Source: JARYLZ01 sp964388275
Lineage (GTDB): Bacteria > Bacteroidota > Ignavibacteria > SZUA-365
DNA length: 11,806 nucleotides
Reading direction: 5' to 3'
NCBI GenBank assembly: GCA_964388275.1
Contig: CAYLZD010000070.1
Coordinates: 1-11,806 of the forward strand
Shown: in pieces, positions 1 through 7,153 of the stretch
How the letters are laid out: every line of letters begins with the position of its first letter
Position numbering within the stretch: position 1 is the first letter of the stretch
Program-made: the position numbers and the translations under genes
Notes under the pieces: model-generated
What the model saw: the letters and a program-made list of their open reading frames with translations, nothing else
Databases searched by the model: none
Told to the model about the DNA's origin: nothing

Positions 1-33
1 CCTGGGCTTGGGTATCACGCCCCTCCGGGGCTC
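1..33. repeat. Palindromic GC-rich repeat, cut by window edge
   Basis: Positions 19-31 form a perfect hairpin, GCCCC-TCC-GGGGC. Next to it GGG-TATCACG-CCC (10-22) can form an alternative stem, and CCTGGG at 1-6 looks like one arm of a further stem whose partner would lie outside the window. Alternating short GC-rich palindromes of this layout (a GCCCCGGAGGGGC stem followed by a CCCAGG/CCTGGG stem) resemble REP-like dispersed repeats seen between genes in several FCB-group and other genomes; that comparison is from memory. It lies just past the stop of the peptidase gene and could also end that transcript, although no T-tract follows the stem on the minus strand. Confidence 0.45.
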
Positions 34-39
34 AATTTA

Positions 40-53
40 TTCATCATTCATCA
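40..53. repeat. Heptamer tandem repeat (TTCATCA)x2 over a stop codon
   Basis: Two perfect copies of TTCATCA (TGATGAA on the coding strand) occupy 40-46 and 47-53. The second copy contains the TGA stop of the S9 peptidase gene at 51-53. The same heptamer family recurs at 2230-2257 over the stop of the preceding gene. Confidence 0.6.
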
Positions 54-2183
54 TTTCTTCAGGTGCTTTTTGAACCACTCGTGAAACTCACGGTACCAGA
101 GCTGGGAATTGCGCGGTTTCAGAATCAAGTGACCTTCATCCGGAAAATATATGAACCGGCTTTCAACTCCCTGCCTCTGAAGAGCCGTGAATAGCTGCAT
201 GCTCTGCTCGACCACCACTCGGAAATCGTTCTGTCCGTGGGTCACCAGCGTGGGCGTCCTGAAGTTCTTCGCGAGGCGGCTGGGCGACCATCTCTCGTAC
301 ATCTGCGGATTCGTCCATGGCGTGCCCGCGAACTCCCACTCGGGGAACCACAACTCCTCGGTCGCCCCGTATTTGCTCCGTATGTCGTACACGCCCGAGT
401 GAGACAAGGCGGCCTTGAAACGGTTCGTGTTGCCGATAATCCAGTTGACGAGGTATCCGCCGTAAGATCCGCCGGCGACTCCCAGTCTGTTCCTGTCTAC
501 AAAGGGAAAGGTCTTCAACACGTGATCCACGCCGGCCATGATGTCCTGGTACGGTTTCCCGCCCCAGTCCCGGTTCACGCCGTCCGTGAAGGCCTGGCCG
601 AAACCAGTGCTGCCGCGCGGATTGATCGCGACTATAACGAAACCCGGCGCGGCGAAAAGGGACATGTTCCACCTGTAATGAAATTCATCCCCCCAGACGC
701 CCTGCGGACCGCCGTGAATAATAAAGATGGTTGGGTATTTATTTTGTGGATCGAAGGCGGGCGGGACGAGCAGCCAGCCCTGCACCGGCGTCTTGTCGGC
801 GCTGCGGAAAGTGAAGGACTCGGCGCCCGGCAGATCGAGAGTCTTCAGAAGATCGCCGTTCGTCGTCGTGAGCTGCCGTATGTCGCTCACCTTCTCGCCG
901 TCGTAAAAGGCGGACATGACTTCGGCCGGATAATTGATCCGCTGCCCGAGGAACACCAGCCGCTTGCCGTCGGGATGCAGGCGGAAAGAAGTCCGCGTCG
1001 TCCCGAGCGGAACCTCGACGATTTTCCCCTGTTCGCCGAAGCGGAGGTTGACAACGCCCTTGAGCACGCGCAGTATGTCTCCGCCCCCGGCCGGCACTTC
1101 GAACAGCGACACGTAGCCCTCGTCCTGCGCAGTGAACATCACGCGCTTGGCGTCCCCGGACCAGAACACCTCGTCGACGGAGCGGTCCGCGCCCTCGGTC
1201 AGGTTGCGCACGACGCCTGTGCGCCGCTCGTACACCATCAGGTCGTATTTGTCCGCCTCGTAACCCGGCCGGCTCATCGCGCGGTAGGCGATGTAGCGGC
1301 CGTCGGGCGAGTAAATGGGTTGGTTGTCGTTCGCCTTGTTTTTCGCGGTGATGCAGCGCGGGTTGCTCCCGTCGATGTTCACGAGCCAGACGTCGTTGTT
1401 TGTGCTTGCGGCGAGCATGGGGTCGGTGTTCTTCACGAAGGCCACTTCTTTGCCGTCGGGCGAGAAAGCGTAATCCCCGTGCCCGCCGATGTCTATGGGC
1501 GGCGTGTCATACGCGCCGGGAGTAATGTCCAGAGGCGCGCCTCCCGCCGCGGGTATGACGAACAGGTGGCTGTATTTGTCGTCCTTCCACGAGTTCCAGA
1601 CTCTGTATGGAAGTCTGTCCATGATCCGGGCTTTGCAGGGATTCTTCTCTACGGCCTCGTCGCGCGCTCGGTTGCAGGCGTCGTCGGGGCAATCCGGATA
1701 GACGCTCGATGTAAAGAGAAGATGCGTTCCCTGCGGCGACCACTCCACGCCGGAAGCGCCGGTGGATATTGCGGTCAGGCGCGTCTGTCCTTTTCCGTCC
1801 GGATTCATCAGCCAGACCTGCTGGCCGTTTTCGCGGGCGGAGATGAAGGCGATCTTGCGTCCGTCGGGCGACCAGCGTGGATTGGCGTCGCTTTTGGCGT
1901 CGAAAGTCAGCTGCCGGGGATTCTGTCCGTCTATATCCACGGCATAGATGTCGCTGTTGGACTTGTTTCCCTCGAGATCGAACCAGGTCACCACATACAG
2001 CACCGTATTGCCGTCCGGAGATATCCGCGGATCCGTCACCCTCCCGAGCGAGTAAAGGTCCTCGAAAGTCATCGGCCTCCGGGGCGCCGGCGCTTCATCG
2101 ACCTCCGCCTTGTTCTGCGAAAAAGCCGTATGAGCGCAACCAACAGCCATCATAATCCACAACGCCGTCTCGAATAATTTCAT
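51..2183 (-). CDS. Secreted S9 family peptidase (prolyl oligopeptidase / dipeptidyl aminopeptidase type)
   Basis: A 710-residue serine peptidase of the S9 family, which releases dipeptides or cleaves short peptides. Residues 1 to about 22 form a signal peptide with a hydrophobic core ending near AFSQ, so the protein is exported, probably to the periplasm. An AVGC stretch could be a weak lipobox. A WD40/PD40-like beta-propeller with recurring SPDG motifs fills roughly residues 40-430. The alpha/beta-hydrolase domain follows, with the nucleophile Ser573 in GGSYGGY, Asp653 in HGQND and His685 in DEGH. The HGGP segment near residue 490 suits the oxyanion region. Three cysteines (about 165, 170 and 183) precede an LPYRVWNSW motif, as in S9C-type dipeptidyl peptidases. 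The ATG at 2183 is chosen because AGAGGT lies 6 bases upstream and the signal peptide starts there; an in-frame GTG at 2237 would add 18 residues out of repeat DNA. It is last in the gene cluster. Exact substrate specificity is not readable. Confidence 0.93.
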   Translation of the reverse strand: MKLFETALWIMMAVGCAHTAFSQNKAEVDEAPAPRRPMTFEDLYSLGRVTDPRISPDGNTVLYVVTWFDLEGNKSNSDIYAVDIDGQNPRQLTFDAKSDANPRWSPDGRKIAFISARENGQQVWLMNPDGKGQTRLTAISTGASGVEWSPQGTHLLFTSSVYPDCPDDACNRARDEAVEKNPCKARIMDRLPYRVWNSWKDDKYSHLFVIPAAGGAPLDITPGAYDTPPIDIGGHGDYAFSPDGKEVAFVKNTDPMLAASTNNDVWLVNIDGSNPRCITAKNKANDNQPIYSPDGRYIAYRAMSRPGYEADKYDLMVYERRTGVVRNLTEGADRSVDEVFWSGDAKRVMFTAQDEGYVSLFEVPAGGGDILRVLKGVVNLRFGEQGKIVEVPLGTTRTSFRLHPDGKRLVFLGQRINYPAEVMSAFYDGEKVSDIRQLTTTNGDLLKTLDLPGAESFTFRSADKTPVQGWLLVPPAFDPQNKYPTIFIIHGGPQGVWGDEFHYRWNMSLFAAPGFVIVAINPRGSTGFGQAFTDGVNRDWGGKPYQDIMAGVDHVLKTFPFVDRNRLGVAGGSYGGYLVNWIIGNTNRFKAALSHSGVYDIRSKYGATEELWFPEWEFAGTPWTNPQMYERWSPSRLAKNFRTPTLVTHGQNDFRVVVEQSMQLFTALQRQGVESRFIYFPDEGHLILKPRNSQLWYREFHEWFKKHLKK

Positions 2184-2189
2184 ACTTAT

Positions 2190-2195
2190 ACCTCT
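2190..2195 (-). promoter_or_regulatory. Ribosome binding site fixing the S9 peptidase start
   Basis: AGAGGT on the minus strand, 6 bases before the ATG at 2183. It supports the signal-peptide start over the in-frame upstream GTG at 2237. The same AGAGG core precedes uppS and the second ompH gene. Confidence 0.7.
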
Positions 2196-2229
2196 ATTAT
2201 TAATAACGCCGCACGGAACCGTATTCTCA

Positions 2230-2257
2230 TTCATCACACATCACTCATCATTCATTT
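2230..2257. repeat. Degenerate heptamer tandem repeat (NTCATCA)x4 over a stop codon
   Basis: Units on the plus strand are TTCATCA (2230), CACATCA (2237), CTCATCA (2244) and a decayed TTCATTT (2251). A further partial unit, ATTCTCA, precedes them. The array covers the TGA stop (2252-2254) of the polyprenyl synthase gene and fills part of the 68-base gap before the S9 peptidase. It is the same family as the two units at 40-53, so the peptidase gene is bracketed by related repeats. Confidence 0.55.
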
Positions 2258-3223
2258 AACCCTGTCCACCACAAAATGCGCAAAGCGCTTGAGCGCCGCT
2301 GAATATTGCGACTCCGGTAGCACGTCAAGGCATCGCACGGCGCGGTCGCGGTACTCGCCCGCGCGAGCGCCGGCATATTCGATTCCTCCGTAATCCTTGA
2401 CGAAAGCGACGACCTGCTTGATGCCGTCCCGGTTGATGCCGTCCCGGAGCAGCCGCAGCACCGTTCTGCGGGATCTCGCGGGCGCGTTCGAGAACGCGTG
2501 GATGAGCGGCAGCGTGAATTTTTTTTCCTTCAGATCCCCGCCGACGGGCTTGCCGATTGTAGATTCCTTGCCGAGCAAGTCGAGTATATCGTCCCTTATC
2601 TGAAACGCGATTCCCAGATTCTCGCCGTAGTCGCGCACGCTCTCCGTGACGGTCCTGTCGTCGGTCGCGCTGCGCGCGCCGATCTCGCAGCAGGCGGACA
2701 GCAGCGAGGCGGTTTTGTCGCCTATTATGCGGAAGTACGTGATCTCGTCGGTGTTCATCTGACGCGATTTCTGTATCTGCAGAAGTTCGCCTTCGCTCAT
2801 GCGCCGCACCGCATTCGAGGAGATGCGGAGAGAGTCGAAGTCGTCGCCTTCCAGCGACAGCAAAAGACCTCTGGAGAGAATATAATCGCCCATCAGCACC
2901 GCCACCTTGTTTTTCCAGATGGCGTTGATGGATGAAAAACCTCGCCTCGTCGCGGCCTCGTCCACCACGTCGTCATGCACGAGCGTGGCGGTGTGCAGAA
3001 GCTCGACGAGGGCGGCGCCGCGGTAGGTGCGGTCGTTGATGCCGCCGCTGGCGCCCGCCGAAAGCAGCACCAGCGCGGGGCGCACCCGCTTGCCCTTGCT
3101 GCGCACGATATACCGGACAATCGTGTCCACCAGCGCCACGCGCGACGCCAGCCCCGCTTTGAAGCGGCTCTCGAACTCGGCGAGTTCGCTCTTGACTGGG
3201 GATATAATGGCGGAGACGTCCAC
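2252..3223 (-). CDS. Long-chain polyprenyl diphosphate synthase (octaprenyl/heptaprenyl type)
   Basis: A trans-isoprenyl diphosphate synthase of about 323 residues. It adds isopentenyl diphosphate units to an allylic primer to build the side chain of menaquinone or ubiquinone in the cytoplasm. GKRVRP (44-49) is the diphosphate-binding start of the fold. The first aspartate-rich motif is DDVVD at 84-88, and the second is DDILD at 211-215, followed by KPVGGDLKEKK. Alanine at the fifth position before the first motif, within HTATLVHDD, is small and resembles IspB-like long-chain enzymes rather than farnesyl or geranylgeranyl synthases, so a C35-C45 product is likely; the exact length cannot be read. 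No ATG fits: in-frame ATGs lie after the first catalytic motif. The GTG at 3223 gives a family-like N terminus (DVSAIISPVKSEL). A TTG at 3235 overlapping the tatC stop as TTGA is an alternative that adds four residues. Translation is probably coupled to tatC. Confidence 0.9.
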   Translation of the reverse strand: MDVSAIISPVKSELAEFESRFKAGLASRVALVDTIVRYIVRSKGKRVRPALVLLSAGASGGINDRTYRGAALVELLHTATLVHDDVVDEAATRRGFSSINAIWKNKVAVLMGDYILSRGLLLSLEGDDFDSLRISSNAVRRMSEGELLQIQKSRQMNTDEITYFRIIGDKTASLLSACCEIGARSATDDRTVTESVRDYGENLGIAFQIRDDILDLLGKESTIGKPVGGDLKEKKFTLPLIHAFSNAPARSRRTVLRLLRDGINRDGIKQVVAFVKDYGGIEYAGARAGEYRDRAVRCLDVLPESQYSAALKRFAHFVVDRVK

Positions 3224-3231
3224 GCTGCGCT

Positions 3232-3996
3232 TCAAATTTCCCCGTCCGCCTGTTCGGCGGCGCGTTTCTTCTTGTAGCTGATTTTCGCGATCCAGATGCT
3301 GATTTCGTAGAGGCCTATCATTGGGACGGCGAGCAGCATCATGTTGTACGGATCCGGCGTCGGCGTTATCAACGCGGCCGTCACCATGATTATTACGACG
3401 GCGTGGCGCCAGTATTTGCGCATGAATTGCGGCGTCAGTATGCCGAGGCGCGAGAGGAAAAAGGAGACCATCGGCAGCTCGAAGACAAGTCCAGCCGCCA
3501 GTATCAGGTTCAGCAGAAAGCTGAAGTACTCGTCGATCGAGATGTTGTTGGAGATGACCGGGGTGCCGAAATCGACGAGGAAGTTGAACGCCGTGGGAAG
3601 GATGACGAAATAGGCGAAGGCCACGCCTCCCAGGAAGCAGACCGACGAGAACACCACTATCCAGCGTATGTGCTTCCGCTCGTGAGGGTACAACCCCGGC
3701 GCGATGAAGAGCCACAGCTGCAGCAGCAGATTGGGCGTGCTGAGTATGATACCGCCGAACATCGCCACCTGCATGTAAAGGAAAAACTGCCCGAAGGGGC
3801 GGAGGTTCTGCAGCGCCATATTGTTTTCACGCGCCGGGCGCAGCAGGATTTCCTCCATTACCCAGTCCTTGAAAATCCATATCAGCACCGAACCGACGAC
3901 CACACCCAGCGCGGCATATATGATACGCCAGCGCAACTCCTCGAGATGCTCGAGGAAGGACATTTCCTTGGCGGATTCGCGCCGCGAATCAGACAC
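3232..3996 (-). CDS. tatC: Sec-independent protein translocase subunit TatC
   Basis: A 254-residue polytopic inner-membrane protein, the core receptor of the twin-arginine translocase that recognises RR signal peptides and recruits TatA to export folded proteins. The family signatures are present: HLEELR at 17-22 before the first membrane helix, LFIAPGLYPHER at 96-107 with the conserved glutamate at 106, FELP at 172-175 with the membrane-buried glutamate, and a TPDP stretch at 213-216 before the last helix. Six hydrophobic segments are visible and the tail is basic (KKKRAA). A GTG start at 3996 is chosen because GGAAGA lies about 7 bases upstream. An internal ATG at 3963 would begin at MSFLEHLEELR, but its AAGGAA abuts the start codon. 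No tatA/tatB gene lies in the window, so partners must be elsewhere. The stop overlaps or nearly touches the polyprenyl synthase start. Confidence 0.96.
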   Translation of the reverse strand: MSDSRRESAKEMSFLEHLEELRWRIIYAALGVVVGSVLIWIFKDWVMEEILLRPARENNMALQNLRPFGQFFLYMQVAMFGGIILSTPNLLLQLWLFIAPGLYPHERKHIRWIVVFSSVCFLGGVAFAYFVILPTAFNFLVDFGTPVISNNISIDEYFSFLLNLILAAGLVFELPMVSFFLSRLGILTPQFMRKYWRHAVVIIMVTAALITPTPDPYNMMLLAVPMIGLYEISIWIAKISYKKKRAAEQADGEI

Positions 3997-4042
3997 GGCC
4001 CCGTCTTCCGAGGTTTTGGCGATTCATCGGCGGGACGCTGCT

Positions 4043-4822
4043 TCAATCGCGCGGTTTGCGGTGAACGAGAGTGGCCGATGCCTGGGCGGTCGGCATCAGC
4101 ACGATCTGGTTTATGCTCACATGAGGAGGGCGCGTCGCGCAGAAAAGCACGGCATCCGCCACATCATCGGGAGTGCAAGGTTCGTAACCCTCGTAAACCG
4201 CTCGAGCGCGGTCCGCGTCTCCGCGAAAACGCACCATGCTGAAATTCGTTTCCACAAGACCAGGGTCGACCGTGCTCACACGCAGCGGCGTGTCGACAAG
4301 ATCCATGCGCAGGGACTTCGTGATGGCGTCGACCGCGAACTTCGTCGCGTTGTACACGGCTCCCTTGGGATATGCCTCGTGTCCCGCGATCGAGCCGATG
4401 TTTATGACATGTCCGCTGTTGCGTTCCACCATTCCGGGCAGCACAGCCCGGGTGACGAGAAGCAGACCGGTGATATTCGTGTCTATCATTTCCGCCCAAT
4501 CGTCAGGGTCGCACTCGTAGAGTTTATCGAGCCCGCGCGGAACTCCTGCGTTGTTGACGAGAATGGCAACGGACTTCCATTCCGGTGGCAGATTTTCGAT
4601 CGTCTCGAAAACCGCATTGCGATCGCGCACATCGAGCTGAACGGGCAGCACGCGGACGCCCGTTTGCTCGCGCAACTCCCCGGCGAGCTGTTCCAGCAGT
4701 TCGAGGCGCCGGGCGGCGATGATAAGATCGGCGCCTTCGGAGGCGAAAGCGCGGGCGCATGAGCGGCCGATGCCTGAAGACGCCCCGGTCACGAGGACAA
4801 TCTTGTCGAGAAGTCTTTTCAT
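4043..4822 (-). CDS. Short-chain dehydrogenase/reductase (YdfG-like)
   Basis: A 259-residue classical SDR, an NAD(P)-dependent alcohol/ketone oxidoreductase with a single Rossmann fold. The cofactor motif is TGASSGIG at 12-19, and the paired arginines at 38-39 after the second strand suggest NADP(H) preference. NNAG is at 90-93. The catalytic tetrad is complete: Asn116 (DTNITG), Ser144, Tyr157 and Lys161 (YNATK). The VDPGLVETNF stretch resembles YdfG-type enzymes acting on 3-hydroxy acids and serine; the true substrate cannot be deduced. Its ATG overlaps the lpxD stop in an ATGA arrangement, which implies translational coupling. A GGAGG sits only one base before the ATG, closer than the usual spacing. 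A 46-base gap separates it from tatC. Its place within a lipid A and outer-membrane cluster is unexplained. Confidence 0.9.
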   Translation of the reverse strand: MKRLLDKIVLVTGASSGIGRSCARAFASEGADLIIAARRLELLEQLAGELREQTGVRVLPVQLDVRDRNAVFETIENLPPEWKSVAILVNNAGVPRGLDKLYECDPDDWAEMIDTNITGLLLVTRAVLPGMVERNSGHVINIGSIAGHEAYPKGAVYNATKFAVDAITKSLRMDLVDTPLRVSTVDPGLVETNFSMVRFRGDADRARAVYEGYEPCTPDDVADAVLFCATRPPHVSINQIVLMPTAQASATLVHRKPRD

Positions 4823-5880
4823 TCCTCCGTTTCGCTCCGTATTCCGGTGTTCCGTTCGAGTTCCTCCAGGCGTTGTTTCAGTTCGCGGACTGTCTCGATC
4901 AGTTCCGGCAGACGGCGCACTGACGCCTCGCGCCGGAGTTCCTCGCGTATCTCGTCGGCGGGTGCCCCGCGGAAGGTCTTGCCCGGTCCGTGCAGGGATT
5001 TGGAAACGCCCGACTGAGCGCCGATGGTTACATCGTCGCCGATATCGATATGCCCGACCAGGCCGACCTGCCCTGCGATCAACACCCTGTCGCCGACCGT
5101 CGTGCTCCCCGACACACCGGATTGGGCCGCTATCACAGTATCCTCTCCGATGATGACGTTATGGGCGATCTGAATAAGATTGTCGAGCTTTGTGCCGCGC
5201 TTGATCACGGTGTCCGCCAGAGCGCCCCTGTCAATCGCGCAGTTCGCTCCGATCTCGACGTCGTCTCCAATCTCGACTCCGCCGATCTGAAGCACTTTTT
5301 CGTAGCGTCCGTTCGCCGGGGCGAAACCGAAACCATCGCTTCCAATGGTGGCGCCGGCATGTATGATCACGCGGTCTCCGATGCGCGCCTTCGCGAGTAT
5401 GGTCACGTTGGGGTGAATCGTGCAGTCGCGCCCGATGGAGACTCCGGCGTCGAGAACCGTTCCCGCCCCGATGATGCTTCTCTCGCCCACCGCGGCGCCT
5501 TCGCCGATAACCGCGCAGGGTCCCACCGAAATATTGGCGCCCAACTTTGCCGTCCCGGATATGACGGCGGAAGGATGAATCACCGTCCGTTCGGGCTGAT
5601 GGGGGGGATGGAAAGCGCGCAGCGCGAGGGCGAAACCGAAATACGAATCCTTTACTCTGATGACGGCGACGTCGTCTCTGTCGAATTTCGTGTCCGCGCC
5701 GAGTATTATCGCCGATGCGCGCGTGCTGGCGAGGAAGCGCTCGTATTTTCTGTTGGAAAGAAAAGTGACGTCGCCTGTTTCCGCCTTCTCGATCGCCGCG
5801 ACGCCTCGCAGTTCGAGAGCCGGGGGGCCTGTGTATGCGCCGTCTATCGCGCCGGCGAGATCATGTAATGTGATGCTCAC
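4819..5880 (-). CDS. lpxD: UDP-3-O-acylglucosamine N-acyltransferase LpxD
   Basis: A 353-residue cytoplasmic acyltransferase, third step of lipid A synthesis. It transfers a 3-hydroxyacyl chain from acyl carrier protein to the amine of UDP-3-O-acylglucosamine. The N-terminal uridine-binding domain (about 1-98) contains the FLSNRKYERFL segment. Hexapeptide repeats of a left-handed beta-helix follow from about 100 to 295 (IGEGAAVG, IGAGTVLDAGVSIG and so on). GSDGFGFA (180-187) and IQIAHNVIIG (237-246) match LpxD family signatures, with His240 as the expected catalytic base. The C terminus (about 310-345) is a charged helix, as usual for the trimer. The GTG at 5880 is preferred: GGGAAG lies 3 bases upstream, and it leaves 18 bases after the ompH stop. 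Presence of lpxD shows that the organism makes lipid A. Confidence 0.96.
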   Translation of the reverse strand: MSITLHDLAGAIDGAYTGPPALELRGVAAIEKAETGDVTFLSNRKYERFLASTRASAIILGADTKFDRDDVAVIRVKDSYFGFALALRAFHPPHQPERTVIHPSAVISGTAKLGANISVGPCAVIGEGAAVGERSIIGAGTVLDAGVSIGRDCTIHPNVTILAKARIGDRVIIHAGATIGSDGFGFAPANGRYEKVLQIGGVEIGDDVEIGANCAIDRGALADTVIKRGTKLDNLIQIAHNVIIGEDTVIAAQSGVSGSTTVGDRVLIAGQVGLVGHIDIGDDVTIGAQSGVSKSLHGPGKTFRGAPADEIREELRREASVRRLPELIETVRELKQRLEELERNTGIRSETEE

Positions 5881-5898
5881 GTGCTTCCCGGCATTTGT

Positions 5899-6561
5899 TT
5901 ACCGGTCGCGTGGAGGCATCGGAGTCCGGGAGCCGTCCGGCGAAGGAGTCGGCGTAGGCGTCGGGCGGCCTCCGGTGCCCGCGGGCGGCTGCGTTCCGCC
6001 CGGCGTCTGGGCGCCCGGCTGGTCGGATATCTTCCGCTCCGGAAGAAGCTTCTTGATACGGTCGATCAGCTTCTCGGTCAGGTCGTGGGATTCCTTGGCG
6101 TAGATAATGGAGACGCCGCCGCTTTTATCCAGCACGTAATCGTAGCCCTGGTCCTTGGCCATCAATTCAACCTGCTCGAAAACCAGGTTCTGTATCGGCT
6201 GCATCAACTCGTTCTCCATGGTGAAGAGTTCGCCGTTCTGTCCGAACTTCTTGTCGCGGAACTCCATGATTTTTCTGTCGAGATCCTGCAGCTCGCGTTC
6301 GGCGTTCACCCGGCCCTGGTCGGTCAGTATCAGCTTGCGTTTGTCGTAATCGTTGAATTTCTGCTGCCAGGAGCTCTCCATGGACTCGAGTTCCTTCTGC
6401 CATTTCTCCACGGCGGCATCCAGTTTTTTCTGCGCGTCCTGCGCGTCTGGCAGCGCTTTCATCACCGTAGCGATGTCCACGTATGCGATTTTCTGCTGCG
6501 CATGCGCTGGCGTCAGCAGGGGAATGAGAAAAAGAAGGGCTATCGCCGCCGTACGTTTCAT
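5899..6561 (-). CDS. skp: OmpH/Skp family periplasmic chaperone with Pro/Thr-rich tail
   Basis: A 220-residue OmpH/Skp-type protein, the periplasmic holdase that keeps unfolded outer-membrane proteins soluble on their way to BamA. Residues 1-21 are a clear signal peptide (MKRTAAIALLFLIPLLTPAHA, cleavage before QQ). IAYVDIATVMKALPDAQ begins the mature body domain, and residues about 40-130 are charged and heptad-like, fitting the coiled-coil tentacles. YDYVLDKSGGVSIIYA (140-155) is the usual C-terminal beta-strand region. Residues about 180-220 form an added low-complexity tail with PTPTPTPSP and many glycines, which ordinary Skp lacks. It is the second of two adjacent paralogues, with 17 bases between them. 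AAGGTG lies about 4 bases before the ATG. Confidence 0.92.
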   Translation of the reverse strand: MKRTAAIALLFLIPLLTPAHAQQKIAYVDIATVMKALPDAQDAQKKLDAAVEKWQKELESMESSWQQKFNDYDKRKLILTDQGRVNAERELQDLDRKIMEFRDKKFGQNGELFTMENELMQPIQNLVFEQVELMAKDQGYDYVLDKSGGVSIIYAKESHDLTEKLIDRIKKLLPERKISDQPGAQTPGGTQPPAGTGGRPTPTPTPSPDGSRTPMPPRDR

Positions 6562-6578
6562 GATGCACCTTGCGGGAA

Positions 6579-7106
6579 TTAGTTCGAACTGCGTTTCAGA
6601 TGGTCTATCACGAGATTCGTATAGTCGTATTTGGTGTCGGCATACAGCAGAAGCATGACCGGTTCCTGCGCGCGGTCGAAGATGAAGTTCAGTTTCTCAC
6701 GCTTGGCGATGTCTTCGATGGCCTTCAGGATTTTGTCCTTCAACGGATTCGTGACCCTGCTCTGCAGCGCCGCGGCTTCGCTCTGCTTGGAAGCCTCGTA
6801 TTCGCGCAATTGCCGCTCGACCCGCTGCAGTTCCTGCAGTTTGGTTTGCTTGGCGGCTTCGAGCATAGTTCCCTGCTGCTTCTGGTAAGCCTCAACCTGT
6901 TGCTGGAAATCCCGGCTCATGATCTCCATTGTATCGCGCCAAAGCTGCAGCTTCTCTTCCAGGTCCTTCTTCACTTTCTGGGCTTCGGGCAATTCGTCGA
7001 ATATTTTTTGGGAATTGACGTAACCGATCTTGAGATTCTGCGCCTCGGCCGTGGATGTCAGTATGCAGAATAATGTTGCTGTGATGATCAGCAGGGGTGT
7101 TTTCAC
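6579..7106 (-). CDS. skp: OmpH/Skp family periplasmic chaperone (first copy)
   Basis: A 175-residue OmpH/Skp-family chaperone placed directly after bamA. A signal peptide (residues 1-22, ending STAEA before QN) leads to LKIGYVNSQKIFDELPEAQ, the typical start of the mature protein. A glutamine- and lysine-rich coiled coil spans about 42-115, and LNFIFDRAQEPVMLLLYA (139-156) forms the core strand region. The GTG at 7106 is chosen because AGAGGC lies 4 bases upstream and the signal peptide begins at once. A longer in-frame reading from 7190 would overlap the bamA 3' end and bury the signal peptide inside the chain. Compared with its neighbour it lacks the Pro/Thr tail. Tandem ompH genes behind bamA are usual in Bacteroidota-related genomes. 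A 47-base gap separates it from bamA. Confidence 0.92.
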   Translation of the reverse strand: MKTPLLIITATLFCILTSTAEAQNLKIGYVNSQKIFDELPEAQKVKKDLEEKLQLWRDTMEIMSRDFQQQVEAYQKQQGTMLEAAKQTKLQELQRVERQLREYEASKQSEAAALQSRVTNPLKDKILKAIEDIAKREKLNFIFDRAQEPVMLLLYADTKYDYTNLVIDHLKRSSN

Positions 7107-7110
7107 GGAT

Positions 7111-7116
7111 GCCTCT
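7111..7116 (-). promoter_or_regulatory. Ribosome binding site fixing a GTG start for ompH copy 1
   Basis: AGAGGC on the minus strand lies 4 bases before the GTG at 7106. With the signal peptide starting at this codon, it rules out the longer frame that begins at 7190 inside bamA. Confidence 0.65.
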
Positions 7117-7153
7117 GTTGCATTGATTAGATATGCGTTCAATTTGAAGAATT

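Noticed and set aside
237..2177. A plus-strand open frame of 646 codons opposite the S9 peptidase gene
   Set aside because: Its translation is rich in Arg, Val, His and Ala without recognisable domains, and it mirrors the third-position GC bias of the real gene. The opposite strand encodes a complete catalytic serine peptidase.
2184..2237. An upstream in-frame start of the S9 peptidase at 2237
   Set aside because: It would place 18 residues, partly encoded by repeat DNA, ahead of a clear signal peptide. The ATG at 2183 has an AGAGGT at proper spacing.
3236..3715. A 5' extension of the polyprenyl synthase frame across tatC
   Set aside because: The extension is a shifted reading of tatC with low-complexity Arg/Gln-rich sequence. 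The synthase fold is complete from the GTG at 3223.
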